From Streptomyces sp. AV19 (GTDB taxonomy: Bacteria; Actinomycetota; Actinomycetes; Streptomycetales; Streptomycetaceae), in assembly GCF_015999245.1 (NCBI RefSeq), contig NZ_JAEAMR010000006.1, positions 142,758 to 206,757 on the forward strand: 64,000 nucleotides of DNA, written 5' to 3'. The position numbers and the translations under genes were made by a program. The notes beneath the pieces are model-generated. The model did not search any database, was not told the DNA's origin, and saw only the letters and a list, made by a program, of their open reading frames with translations. Of this stretch, positions 1-7,930 are shown piece by piece (position 1 is the stretch's first letter; each line of letters starts with the position of its first letter).

Positions 1-1
1 C

Positions 2-517
2 ACGATCCCGGCGGAGCCGGCGAAGGCGGAGGACCTGCCGCCCGCGCTGCGCCCGTTCGGCGCGGTGCCGCCCCTGGTCACCGACATCAACCTGTCCGTC
101 GACGACCGCCGGCTGTACGTCTCGGCGTGGGGGACGGGCGAGTTGTTCCAGTACGACGTCAGCGACCCGTTCCGCCCGCGGCGCACCGCGTCCGTCCGCC
201 TGGGCGGCGTCGTCGACCGCGCACCGCATCCGGCGGCGCCGGACCTGCCGCTGTCGGGCGGCCCGCAGATGGTCGAGCTCAGCCGCGACGGCCGCCGGGT
301 CTACCTGACGAACTCGCTGTACGGCTCCTGGGACGACCAGTTCTACCCGGACGGCGTCGAGCCCTGGCTGGCCAAGTTCGACGTGGACCCCGTGCGCGGC
401 GGGCTCGTACCCGATGTGCGGTTCTTCCCGCGCGGCGCGGAGTTCCGGGGCCGCCGCGTCCATCAGGTGCGGTTGCAGGGCGGCGACGCGTCGTCCGACT
501 CGTACTGCTTCACCTGA
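2..517 (+). CDS. Selenium-binding protein / methanethiol oxidase family, C-terminal part (5' truncated)
   Basis: The reading frame is open from the window edge, so the start lies outside. The visible 171 residues match the C-terminal half of the SBP56 family: a TDINLSVDDRRLYVSAWG blade, then GGPQMVELSRDG and VYLTNSLYGSWDDQFYP, a beta-propeller segment typical of the family, and an ending that resembles the family's metal-binding C-terminus. SBP56 members are cytosolic metal-dependent proteins, and several oxidise methanethiol to hydrogen sulfide, formaldehyde and hydrogen peroxide. Substrate here is inferred from family only. The 3' end overlaps the convergent MarR gene by 55 bp. Confidence 0.85.
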   Translation, partial: TIPAEPAKAEDLPPALRPFGAVPPLVTDINLSVDDRRLYVSAWGTGELFQYDVSDPFRPRRTASVRLGGVVDRAPHPAAPDLPLSGGPQMVELSRDGRRVYLTNSLYGSWDDQFYPDGVEPWLAKFDVDPVRGGLVPDVRFFPRGAEFRGRRVHQVRLQGGDASSDSYCFT

Positions 518-1056
518 TCCTGGGCGGCGGTGCGCCGCCGGACGTCGGCCATCAGTTTCTCCAGCAGCGTGGTGAGGACGTCGCGTTCGTCCGCCGAGAG
601 ATCGCTGACGAGTTCGGCCTCGCGGCCGAGGACGGCGTCGACGGATCGCTCGATGAGCGCGTGCCCGTCGGGCGTGAGGGACACCAGTATGGTCCGGCGG
701 CCGGTGGTCCCCGGTGTCCGCCGGACGAGGCCGTCCCGTTCGGCCCGGGCGACGCGCTGCGAGATCGCCCCGGCGGTGACCAGGGACAGCCGGGCGATCT
801 CGCGGGTGCTGAGGGTGTAGGGCGGGCCGGAGCGGCGGATGACGGACAGCAGGTCGAGGGTGGCCGCGTCGATCCCCGCTTCGCGCAGCACCTGGTTGCG
901 GTCGTTGGCGAAGAGCTTCCCCAGCCACCATATGGGCGTGACGATCTCGATCGACCCGGTCGGCGTGCCGGGGCGTTCCCGCCGCCAGGCGGCGGCGATC
1001 TGCGCTGCGGGGTAGGAGGGTACGAAGTCCCCTGTTGCGGAAGTGGTGTTGGCCAC
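463..1056 (-). CDS. MarR family transcriptional regulator
   Basis: A 197-residue protein with a winged helix-turn-helix at about residues 55-140. Key stretches are TLDLLSVIRRSG, STREIARLSLVTAGAISQRV (recognition helix) and the wing RTPGTTGRRTILVSLTPDG. The GTG start at 1056 is chosen because AAGGA lies just upstream and the MarR similarity starts soon after; the longer open frame runs back into the divergent SDR gene. The N-terminal extension of about 45 residues is longer than in minimal MarR proteins. It is transcribed away from an SDR gene with an 18-bp palindrome between them, so it probably represses itself and the SDR gene and is released by a small molecule. The ligand is unknown. Confidence 0.88.
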   Translation of the reverse strand: MANTTSATGDFVPSYPAAQIAAAWRRERPGTPTGSIEIVTPIWWLGKLFANDRNQVLREAGIDAATLDLLSVIRRSGPPYTLSTREIARLSLVTAGAISQRVARAERDGLVRRTPGTTGRRTILVSLTPDGHALIERSVDAVLGREAELVSDLSADERDVLTTLLEKLMADVRRRTAAQDQVKQYESDDASPPCNRT

Positions 1057-1086
1057 AGTGCGGTCCTTGCGAGGCGGGTGCGGGAT

Positions 1087-1104
1087 ACGTTTAGGTCTAA
1101 ACGT
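1087..1104. promoter_or_regulatory. Perfect palindrome, probable MarR operator
   Basis: ACGTTTAGGTCTAAACGT is a perfect inverted repeat with 8-bp arms around GT. It sits in the 72-bp gap between the divergent marR start (1056) and SDR start (1129), where a MarR dimer site is expected. Function is inferred from position and symmetry. Confidence 0.65.
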
Positions 1105-1128
1105 AGCAGTGAGCAGGAGGTCCGATCC

Positions 1129-1836
1129 TTGTCCCGCACCGTGCTCGTCACCGGAGGAACCAGCGGCATCGGCCGCGCCGTCGCCGCGCGGTTCGCCGCC
1201 GACCAGGCGGAGGTCCACATCACGGGACGCCACGCCGACACCGTCGGACAGGCCGCCGAGGAGCTGGGGGTGCACGGCGCGGTCTGCGACGCGACCGACC
1301 CCGCCCAGGTCGCGGAACTCGCCGCCCGCTTCGGCAGGTTGGACGTCCTGGTCAACGCGGCCGGCGGCCTGCCGTCCGTCGGGGGATCGACCCTGGAGGC
1401 GGTACTGGCCGAGTGGCAGGCCAACTTGGCCCAGAACCTGCTGAGCGCGGTCCTGACCACCACCTCGGTCCGCGGCAAACTCGCCCCGGGCAGCTCCGTC
1501 ATCAGCATCGGCTCGATCGGGGCCGAGCGCCGAGGCGGCTCCTACGGCGCGGCCAAGGCCGCACTGGCGGCCTGGAGCGCCTCACTGTCGGCCGACCTCG
1601 GCCCCCACGGCATCACCAGCAACGTCATCGCCGCGGGCTACATCGCCGGCACCAACTTCTTCCAGGGCCGGATGACGGAGGAACGCCACAACGCGCTGGC
1701 CGAGGAGACGCACATCAAGCGCCCGGGCACGGTCGAGGACATCGCCGGGACGACGCACTTCCTCGCCTCGCCGGGAGCCCGGCACATCACCGGCCAGACC
1801 ATTCACGTCAACGGCGGTGCGTTCACGACGCGGTGA
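1129..1836 (+). CDS. SDR family oxidoreductase
   Basis: A 235-residue classical short-chain dehydrogenase. The N-terminal cofactor motif is TGGTSGIG, a Rossmann Asp/Asn strand follows (VCDATDP), then LVNAAGG, the catalytic Ser in SSVISIGSIG and the YxxxK pair in SYGAAKAAL. The C-terminus has IKRPGTVEDIAGTTHFLAS and GQTIHVNGG, as in FabG-like SDRs. TTG at 1129 is preferred: AGGAGG lies eight bases upstream and the glycine motif follows within ten residues. The arginine and histidine after the second beta strand (TGRHAD) suggest NADP. It is divergent from marR and probably controlled by the palindrome. Substrate is not predictable. Confidence 0.9.
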   Translation: MSRTVLVTGGTSGIGRAVAARFAADQAEVHITGRHADTVGQAAEELGVHGAVCDATDPAQVAELAARFGRLDVLVNAAGGLPSVGGSTLEAVLAEWQANLAQNLLSAVLTTTSVRGKLAPGSSVISIGSIGAERRGGSYGAAKAALAAWSASLSADLGPHGITSNVIAAGYIAGTNFFQGRMTEERHNALAEETHIKRPGTVEDIAGTTHFLASPGARHITGQTIHVNGGAFTTR

Positions 1837-2139
1837 CCTCGGCCCCTCGGGGGGGGATCCGTTGCAGTCCCACTTTGCGGATGAGCGCGGCGACTACCTG
1901 GACGACGAACGCTTTGCGGGGTGGGCAGTCGGGACGGAGTGTGAATTTCGGTCTTGCGGTTTGTGCGCGCCGGCGGGGGCCGCCGCAGTCGCGCCCGCTC
2001 CAATGCCATGGGAGTCGTGCCCTGCCACTGGGCGGGCATGTAGAGCCTGCGTTCCGCCAGCAGCCGGCCCGTCCCACTCGCTGCCGGGCAGGCGACTGGC
2101 CGGCCAAGCCGGTACCGAGCCGTCGAGGCCGTCGCCGGG

Positions 2140-3404
2140 CGGGCGGGCGACCGACGTCCTGGCCCGCGACGGCGTGATCACGGAGATCCGCCCGGACATC
2201 GACGCCCCGACGGCGCACGGATCATCGACGCCGACGGCGCGATCGTGCTGCCCGGCTTCATCGACACCCACCGGCACATGTGGCAGGCCGCCCTGCGCGG
2301 GGTGGGCGCCGATATGACGCTCGAGGGCTACTTCTCCCGGGTCGCCGGGGACCTCGCCGCCCAATTCACTCCCGACGACGTGCACTTGGGCCAGGCCCTG
2401 AGCGCGTACGCCGCCCTGGACGCGGGCGTGACCACCGTCCAGGACGTGGCCAACATCCACGCCCCCCCGAACACTCCGACGCCGCCCTCCAGGCCCTGCG
2501 CGCCACCGGGCTGCGCACGGTCCTGGCCTACGGCCATTCCTTCGCCGCCCGGCGCACCGACCGCGTCGCCCCCGACGGCCTCTCACGCGACGCCGCCCGG
2601 CTGCGGACCCTCCTCTTCGACGACGCGGCCCTGGTGACCATGGCGCTGGAGGTCACCACCGGCAGCGAGGAAGGAACCCTGGCCAACTGGCGCCTGGCCG
2701 CCGAACTCGACCTGCCCGTCGCCCTGCACGTCCTCGGCCGGATCGGCGAAGAACCGCCGCTCACCATGCTGCGGCGGCTCGGCCTGCTCGCCGCGCACGG
2801 CCGGCGCGCCACCTACATCCACGCCACCGACCTGGACGCCTCCCAGTACGCCCTCATCCGTGACAGCGGCGGCCACCTCTCCATCACGCCGGCGATCGAG
2901 ATGCTGATGGGCCAGGGCTATCCCCCGCTCCTCGACGCGCTCGACGCGGGACTCGCCCCCAGCCTGAGCGCCGACGTCGAAGTCACCGTCCCCAGCGACA
3001 TGTTCACGCAGATGCGCGCCGCGCTCCAGGCCGTACGCCAGGCCGCCCACGCCCGCGCCCGCCTCGACGGCTCGGGCCCCGTCATGGTCACCGCCGGGCA
3101 GGTCCTGTCCTTCGCCACCATCGAGGGCGCCCGCGCCCTGGGCCTGGACGACCGCACCGGCTCCCTCACCGTCGGCAAGCAGGCGGACCTGATCGTGCTC
3201 TCCACCGGCCGTCCGGGAATGCGTCCCGTCCACGACCCGGCCGCCGCCGTGGTCCTGGCCGCGGACCGGGGCGACGTCGACACCGTCGTCGTCGCCGGAC
3301 GCGTCGTCAAGGAAGGCGGCCGCCTCCTCGACGCGGACGCCCTCCCGCGCCTGTACCGGCAGGCGGACGCCTTGCGCGGCCGCCTCGCCGCACCGGAGCG
3401 GTAG
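2140..3404 (+). pseudogene. Amidohydrolase (ATZ/TRZ-like) with two frameshifts and no clear N-terminus
   Basis: Three successive frames must be joined to read one protein. TDVLARDGVITEIRPDID comes first; after about 2205 the frame changes to IDADGAIVLPGFIDTHRHMW, which holds the HxH metal motif. At the seven-C run near 2466-2473 it shifts again to EHSDAALQALRATGLRTV, and the rest runs on to GKQADLIVLSTGR and a normal ATZ/TRZ tail. Each junction is repaired by one inserted base (a G near 2207, a C in the C run). The usual LLRGA..VLTMD N-terminus is missing, and 1837-2139 shows nothing else recognisable. Because both lesions lie in G/C runs, sequencing error is possible, but the missing start supports real decay. 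Confidence 0.75.
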
Positions 3405-3445
3405 CCGCTCCCCCGCCCGGCCTCGCCCGGCCGGGCGAGCACGGC

Positions 3446-4384
3446 TCAGATTCTGTGGTCGATCTTCTTCTCCCGCATCAGCTTCTCCAGCTCCGCGTCC
3501 GACAGCGGGTGCAGAGTGTCCAGGAGACGGCGCAGCCCGGCTTCGCCGAGGGTCTGGCTGGTGACCTCGGCCTCCGCGTTCCGGAGGCGGCGGGTGAGGG
3601 TGACGGCGCGGGTGCCGTCGGGGAAGCCGCGGACCGTGAGCATCCCGCCGTGCGCGTCCACCGTGCAGGCCTCGTCCTTCTCCGCGGGCTCGGGGCATCG
3701 GGGCGCCGGCGTGAGCGGCGGGCGCACCGTGAGGCCCACGTACCCGGACTGGTCCTGCCCCTGCCGGACGGAGCGGTAGTCGACGCCGAAGGAGGCGGGG
3801 CCGGCCACGGCACGGGACACCTCCATGCCCCGCGGCGCGGCGCCCAGGTACAGCAGCTCCGGATGCTCCCGGTACCGCGCGGCCTCCGCCTCGTGCCGGC
3901 GCTCCTGCGCCTGTGCCGGGCCGACGAAACCCCCGTAGGCGACACCGGCCGCCAGCACGGCCAGCGCCCCCAGCCGCACCCGCCGGCTCGGCACGAAGAA
4001 CGCCGCGGCCACGGCGTACGGCACCCCCGTCAGCGCGATCCGGGTACTGGCGCTCCCCAGGTCGACGTCCCCGCCGTAGGCGGCCAGACCTGCCAGGACG
4101 CCGAGCGTACCGAGGACGAAGACCAGGACCGCCCAGCCCAGCCGCTTGGGCACGGAGCCGCACAGCGGCACCACGGTCCGCACCGGTACGCCCGCCATGG
4201 CCAGCAGGCCCAGCGCCAGCGGCACACCCAGCGCGAAGACCGGCACCGTCGCACCGGCCCCACCGCCCCAGGCCGTCACCACCAGCCCGAAACCGAGCGT
4301 CGGCACCACGGCCGCCATCAACGCCCAGACCAGGAGGAGATGCAGGACCGCCGGCGCCCCTCTGCCACTTTTCATACTGCTCAT
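3446..4384 (-). CDS. Unknown multi-pass membrane protein with extracytoplasmic C-terminal domain
   Basis: A 312-residue protein. Four to five hydrophobic helices occupy about residues 10-160 (LHLLLVWALMAAVVPTLGFG, VPVFALGVPLALGLLAMAG, WAVLVFVLGTLGVLAGLAAY, IALTGVPYAVAAAFFV, LGALAVLAAGVAYGGF). A polar domain of about 150 residues follows with two cysteines (PRCPEP, DEACTVD) and a charged tail ending KKIDHRI. No enzyme motif was recognised. The start at 4384 (MSSMKSG) was preferred over an upstream in-frame ATG that would add a charged, non-conserved-looking segment; 4375 is also possible. It has no obvious operon partner. Confidence 0.7.
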   Translation of the reverse strand: MSSMKSGRGAPAVLHLLLVWALMAAVVPTLGFGLVVTAWGGGAGATVPVFALGVPLALGLLAMAGVPVRTVVPLCGSVPKRLGWAVLVFVLGTLGVLAGLAAYGGDVDLGSASTRIALTGVPYAVAAAFFVPSRRVRLGALAVLAAGVAYGGFVGPAQAQERRHEAEAARYREHPELLYLGAAPRGMEVSRAVAGPASFGVDYRSVRQGQDQSGYVGLTVRPPLTPAPRCPEPAEKDEACTVDAHGGMLTVRGFPDGTRAVTLTRRLRNAEAEVTSQTLGEAGLRRLLDTLHPLSDAELEKLMREKKIDHRI

Positions 4385-4484
4385 ACCGCGAAGCCTGTCA
4401 GCCGGCGTCCTGGCGCACATGAGTACGCGTACTCAGCGCGGAACCCCGAGCGGAGGACGGCTGCCGGCGCGCTGCGCCCCGCGC

Positions 4485-5240
4485 TCAGGCACGGTCGGCC
4501 CGGAAGTGCCACATGGTGAGCTGGATGCGGCCGTCCGCGTCGCGGGGCCAGGGCCGGTCGCCCGCCGGGCGGCGGTCCTCGCCCGAGAGGGCGGCGATCC
4601 TGTCGTTGATCTCCCGCAGGACCTCGGCGGTGAACGAGGTGGAATACAGCGCCTCTTCGACATCGACGATGTTCCAGTGCAGGCCCAGCCGGCCCTGGAG
4701 CTCGTTCCGGTCTACGCGGGTGGGGACGGGGTAACCGTTGTCGAGGTCCTCGCCGAAGGTGAACAGATGGAGCCGGGCTCCCGGCCGGCAAACCCGGTGC
4801 AGGGCGGCCAGGTGCTCCGTGCGCGCCCCTTCCGGCAGGCAGTGGTAGAAGGCGCTGCTGAGAACAGTGTCGAACCGGCCGTCCAGACCGTGCAGACCAG
4901 CCGCGTCGCCGACGAGGAACTCGGCCTCGGCCCCCTGTTCCGCGGCGCGCTCCACCGCTTGCCCGATGGCCGTCGGCGAGATGTCGATGCCGGTCACCTC
5001 GTGGCCGCTCCGGGCGAGGAAGATCGCGTTGTCACCCTGGCCGCACCCGACGTCGAGGACCCTCCCGCGCACCTCACCGGCCTCCTCCAGCCCGACCAGG
5101 ACCGGTTGGGGCGCGCCGATGTCCCATGGCACCCGGTCGAAGAGCACGGGCGCGCCCTCGGCCACGGGTTGTCCCTGGTACGCCGCATCGAAGTTCACGT
5201 CGCTGACCGAGATATCCCGCTCCGGGTACTCGAATGTCAT
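4485..5240 (-). CDS. Class I SAM-dependent methyltransferase
   Basis: A 251-residue protein with a canonical Rossmann methyltransferase fold: motif I VLDVGCGQGDNAIFLA, the acidic end of strand 2 in VTGIDIS, GDAAGL, and the motif IV region RFDTVLSSAFYHCL, followed by RVCRPGARLHLFTFG. The N-terminus (NFDAAYQG, PWDIGAPQP) is like that of bacterial methyltransferases often annotated as thiopurine- or tellurite-type (TehB-like), so a small-molecule substrate is likely. GGGAG precedes the ATG. The gene stands alone; substrate is not assigned. Confidence 0.85.
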   Translation of the reverse strand: MTFEYPERDISVSDVNFDAAYQGQPVAEGAPVLFDRVPWDIGAPQPVLVGLEEAGEVRGRVLDVGCGQGDNAIFLARSGHEVTGIDISPTAIGQAVERAAEQGAEAEFLVGDAAGLHGLDGRFDTVLSSAFYHCLPEGARTEHLAALHRVCRPGARLHLFTFGEDLDNGYPVPTRVDRNELQGRLGLHWNIVDVEEALYSTSFTAEVLREINDRIAALSGEDRRPAGDRPWPRDADGRIQLTMWHFRADRA

Positions 5241-5513
5241 CGCATCTCCCTTCCACGACCGGTTGCTTCGGGCAGGCGGCAGAGTAGTCCGCGGGCCGGT
5301 CGGCCGACAGGCCGTCCAGGCCCGGAGGGCCCTCTCGGCCCTCGGTGACCGTGCTCGGGCAGAGGGAGTTCAGGGCAGGGCGTTCATGAAAATCAACCCT
5401 CGCGGTGGCGGAGCGGGCCGATGCCCCCGGCTGCCGGACTTTCCCACCGCCTCGGAACGGGAGGATCCCGCCCGATCACATCGACCGGACGGGAGGTCCT
5501 CCCGTCCGCCGCG

Positions 5514-6488
5514 TCAGGGGATCTGGCGCGCCCGGTCGACCACCGCCCGGTCCAGGATCGCGGTGGCCCGGACCAGGGTGCCCGCCTTGCCCCAGTCACC
5601 GGTCTTGGTGAGGTAGGTGCGCTGGCCGAGGAACTTCAGGGACTTCTTGTCGAAGATCCACTCGGTGCGCTGACCGAGCTGGCGGTCCTCGCGGGCGATG
5701 GCGACACCGTGGCGGCCCTGCGCGTCGACGGCGTCCGGCATCTGCACCACGCCCGGGATCTTCGCGGCGGCCTTGTAGAGCGCGGCCTCGGTCCGGGACG
5801 GCATGACGCTCCTCGACAGCAGGGTGCCGAAGGTGTCGAAGACGGTCTGACCGAAGTCCTGGCCCTGGATCGGCATGGTCTCCTTGCGGATCCGCTCGTG
5901 GAGCGCGGCAGGGTCGGCCGGCAGGGAGGCCAGCCACTTGTACGTGGGCCGTTCGATGCCCGCCGGCTTGTGGCCGGTGAGGTTCATGTTGAGGAATTTC
6001 CCGTCCTCGCGGAAGACCCCGCCGTCGTTCGACGGGCGCGGGTCCTGCGGCACCCAGTCCTCCCGCTCCTTGAGCCCTCCCGCCTCGACCGGCTTGATGT
6101 GCACGGTTTCGGTGGCCAGGCTGCGCACGTAGACGTACTGGTCGTCCCGCACCGGTTTGGTGTCGGTCCTCATCGCCACGGTCGCGATCCGGTCCAGCAG
6201 CACCACCGCTCCTCGCGGGGTGCCGGGCTCGGCCGGCGCGACCCGCGTCCCGGAGGTGCGGTCCTGCGATCCGGGCAGGGCGGTGACCGCCAGGGCGCCC
6301 GCCACGACCGCCGCGGCGGCGGGCAGCGCGAAGGCCGGGCGTACCAGGTGCCGGCGCGGCCGGGGCCGGTCGCCGTCGATGGTGCGCATCAGCAGTTCCT
6401 TGTGATGCAGGTGCCGGCCCGGCGGCAGGTCCCGCTCGGCCGGGGCCGGCAGCCGTCGGGCGAGGTCCTGGTGCTCGGTGGTGTTCAT
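5514..6488 (-). CDS. CU044_5270 family protein, partner of the ECF sigma factor
   Basis: A 324-residue protein. A cytosolic N-terminus of about 45 residues is followed by one membrane helix (PAFALPAAAAVVAGALAVTAL) and a large extracytoplasmic domain with a repeated beta pattern (QYVYVRSLATETVH, WFHD-like blocks, GVAIAREDRQLGQRTEWIFD). This is the architecture of CU044_5270 family proteins, which regularly sit downstream of ECF sigma genes. Its ATG overlaps the sigma stop (ATGA), so the two are translationally coupled. An anti-sigma or signal-sensing role is inferred from context; there is no zinc-binding ZAS motif in the N-terminus. Confidence 0.82.
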   Translation of the reverse strand: MNTTEHQDLARRLPAPAERDLPPGRHLHHKELLMRTIDGDRPRPRRHLVRPAFALPAAAAVVAGALAVTALPGSQDRTSGTRVAPAEPGTPRGAVVLLDRIATVAMRTDTKPVRDDQYVYVRSLATETVHIKPVEAGGLKEREDWVPQDPRPSNDGGVFREDGKFLNMNLTGHKPAGIERPTYKWLASLPADPAALHERIRKETMPIQGQDFGQTVFDTFGTLLSRSVMPSRTEAALYKAAAKIPGVVQMPDAVDAQGRHGVAIAREDRQLGQRTEWIFDKKSLKFLGQRTYLTKTGDWGKAGTLVRATAILDRAVVDRARQIP

Positions 6489-7105
6489 CGGGCTTCCTCC
6501 TGGACGGCCAGGGCCGCGGGAACGGCCATGTTCTCCCCTGCCGTGCGGCCGGGCCGCGCGCGCCCGGATTCCGCGGTGAGTTGTTCGTCGGTCAGCCGGC
6601 GGAGCCGGGCCCGGGCGCGCGAGAGGCGGGAACGCACCGTGCCCACCGGAACGTCCAGCGCCTGGGCGGCCTGGGCGTAGTCCAGTCCGGACCACACGCA
6701 CAGCGCCAGGACCTCGCGCTCCGGACGGCGCAGCGCCTTCAACGCCCTGCGCACCGCGGCCAGTTCACGGCCGTCGTCGATACGCGAGGCCGATTCGTCC
6801 GCGAAGTCCCGCACCGGGTCCGCCGACGGCCGCCGGGTCAGGAAGGCCAGCCGGCGGCGTACCCCCCGGTTGGCGTTGCGCGCCTTGTTGGTGGCGATGC
6901 CCAGGAGCCACGGCCGCAGCGAATCGCCCTCCGGCTCCACCTTCCCGCGGGTGCGCCACGCCTCCAGGAACGTCTCGGACATGACCTCCTCGGCCGACGA
7001 CCAGTCGCCCGTCAGCCGGAAGGCATGGTTGTAGACGGTTCGCGCGTACTCGTCATAGAGCTCGGCGAACGCCTCACGGTCACCCGCCCGTATGCGGTCG
7101 CGCAT
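6485..7105 (-). CDS. ECF-type RNA polymerase sigma factor
   Basis: A 206-residue protein with both sigma-70 core regions. Region 2 is FAELYDEYARTVYNHAFRL plus AEEVMSETFLEAW, with PWLLGIATNKARNANR. Region 4 is the HTH PEREVLALCVWSGLDYAQAA with DVPVGTVRSRLSRARARL. About 30 poorly conserved residues follow region 4. It is the first gene of a two-gene operon with the CU044_5270-type membrane protein. The spacer of about 195 bp to lutC (7106-7300) holds its promoter region; no sequence-specific autoregulatory site could be assigned. Confidence 0.92.
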   Translation of the reverse strand: MRDRIRAGDREAFAELYDEYARTVYNHAFRLTGDWSSAEEVMSETFLEAWRTRGKVEPEGDSLRPWLLGIATNKARNANRGVRRRLAFLTRRPSADPVRDFADESASRIDDGRELAAVRRALKALRRPEREVLALCVWSGLDYAQAAQALDVPVGTVRSRLSRARARLRRLTDEQLTAESGRARPGRTAGENMAVPAALAVQEEAR

Positions 7106-7300
7106 GCACGCCCCTCGCTCTTCTTCCGTTCATGACCAGTACCTCTCCACGGGCGGGAGGGAGTTCCGGTGATCCACGTCACATGGGGCGGGCTGCGGGA
7201 TCGCGCGCCGAGGAGCCTGTCCGCCTTCGCACCCCCTTCACGATTGCACACGCCACAACGGCACGTGTCCCATCAGCAGTGGGTGCTTCAGGAAGCGACT

Positions 7301-7930
7301 TCAGGAAGCGATGAGAACGGTGAGCCGGCGCGGTCCGTGCACGCCCCGGACGCGGATCATCTCGATGTCGGCGGTCGCGGACGGGCCGCTGATCCAGGTC
7401 AGGGGGCGGCGCGGGTCGAGGTGGGAGATCGCCTCGGGCATGGCGGACACGACCTGTTCCGCCCGGACCACGCACACGTGGAGGTCGGGCAGGAGCGTCG
7501 GAGCGCGGCGGCCCTGGCCGGGGCTTCCGTCCAGGACGAGGGTGCCGGACTCGGCGATGGCGACGGCGCAGGTGGTCACGACGGCTTCGGTGGCGGAGAG
7601 TTCGGTGTGCGGCAGGGGTGGTGCGTCGCGGCGGACCTCGCCGTCCCACCCGGTCAGCCACTCCTCCGGCAGGCCGTCCGGGACGACCGTGCTGCGGACG
7701 GGTTCCAGGGCGCGGGCCACGGCGGCGGGCAGCCCGGGCCCGTCGGTGCGGCGCACGTCCGCCCCGTACTCCTCCAGGCGCTCGACGAGCAGCGCGACGG
7801 CTCCCTCCCGGTCGCCCGGGGCCACCGTGGGGGCGTGGCGCAGGTACGAGCGCGGGATGGCGGTCCGGGTCGCGGGCAGGTCGGCGGTGGCCCGGCGGAT
7901 GCGGTTCAGTACGGTTTCGCGTGCGTTCAC
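7301..7930 (-). CDS. lutC: LutC / LUD-domain lactate utilisation protein
   Basis: A 209-residue LUD-domain protein (LutC/YkgG group) with TAIPRSYLR near the start, VVTTCAVAIAESGTLVLDGS and HVCVVRAEQVV, and a C-terminal DIEMIRVRGVHGPRRL typical of the family. LutC works with LutA and LutB in FAD-independent oxidation of L-lactate to pyruvate. The GTG start at 7930 overlaps the lutB stop by four bases (GTGA), which fixes the start and shows coupling. It is the last gene of lutABC. Confidence 0.93.
   Translation of the reverse strand: MNARETVLNRIRRATADLPATRTAIPRSYLRHAPTVAPGDREGAVALLVERLEEYGADVRRTDGPGLPAAVARALEPVRSTVVPDGLPEEWLTGWDGEVRRDAPPLPHTELSATEAVVTTCAVAIAESGTLVLDGSPGQGRRAPTLLPDLHVCVVRAEQVVSAMPEAISHLDPRRPLTWISGPSATADIEMIRVRGVHGPRRLTVLIAS

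Noticed and set aside
127-1836. A 569-codon plus-strand open frame covering the MarR gene and SDR
   Set aside because: The first 330 codons are the antisense of marR and lack similarity to anything; the SDR has its own AGGAGG and TTG at 1129.
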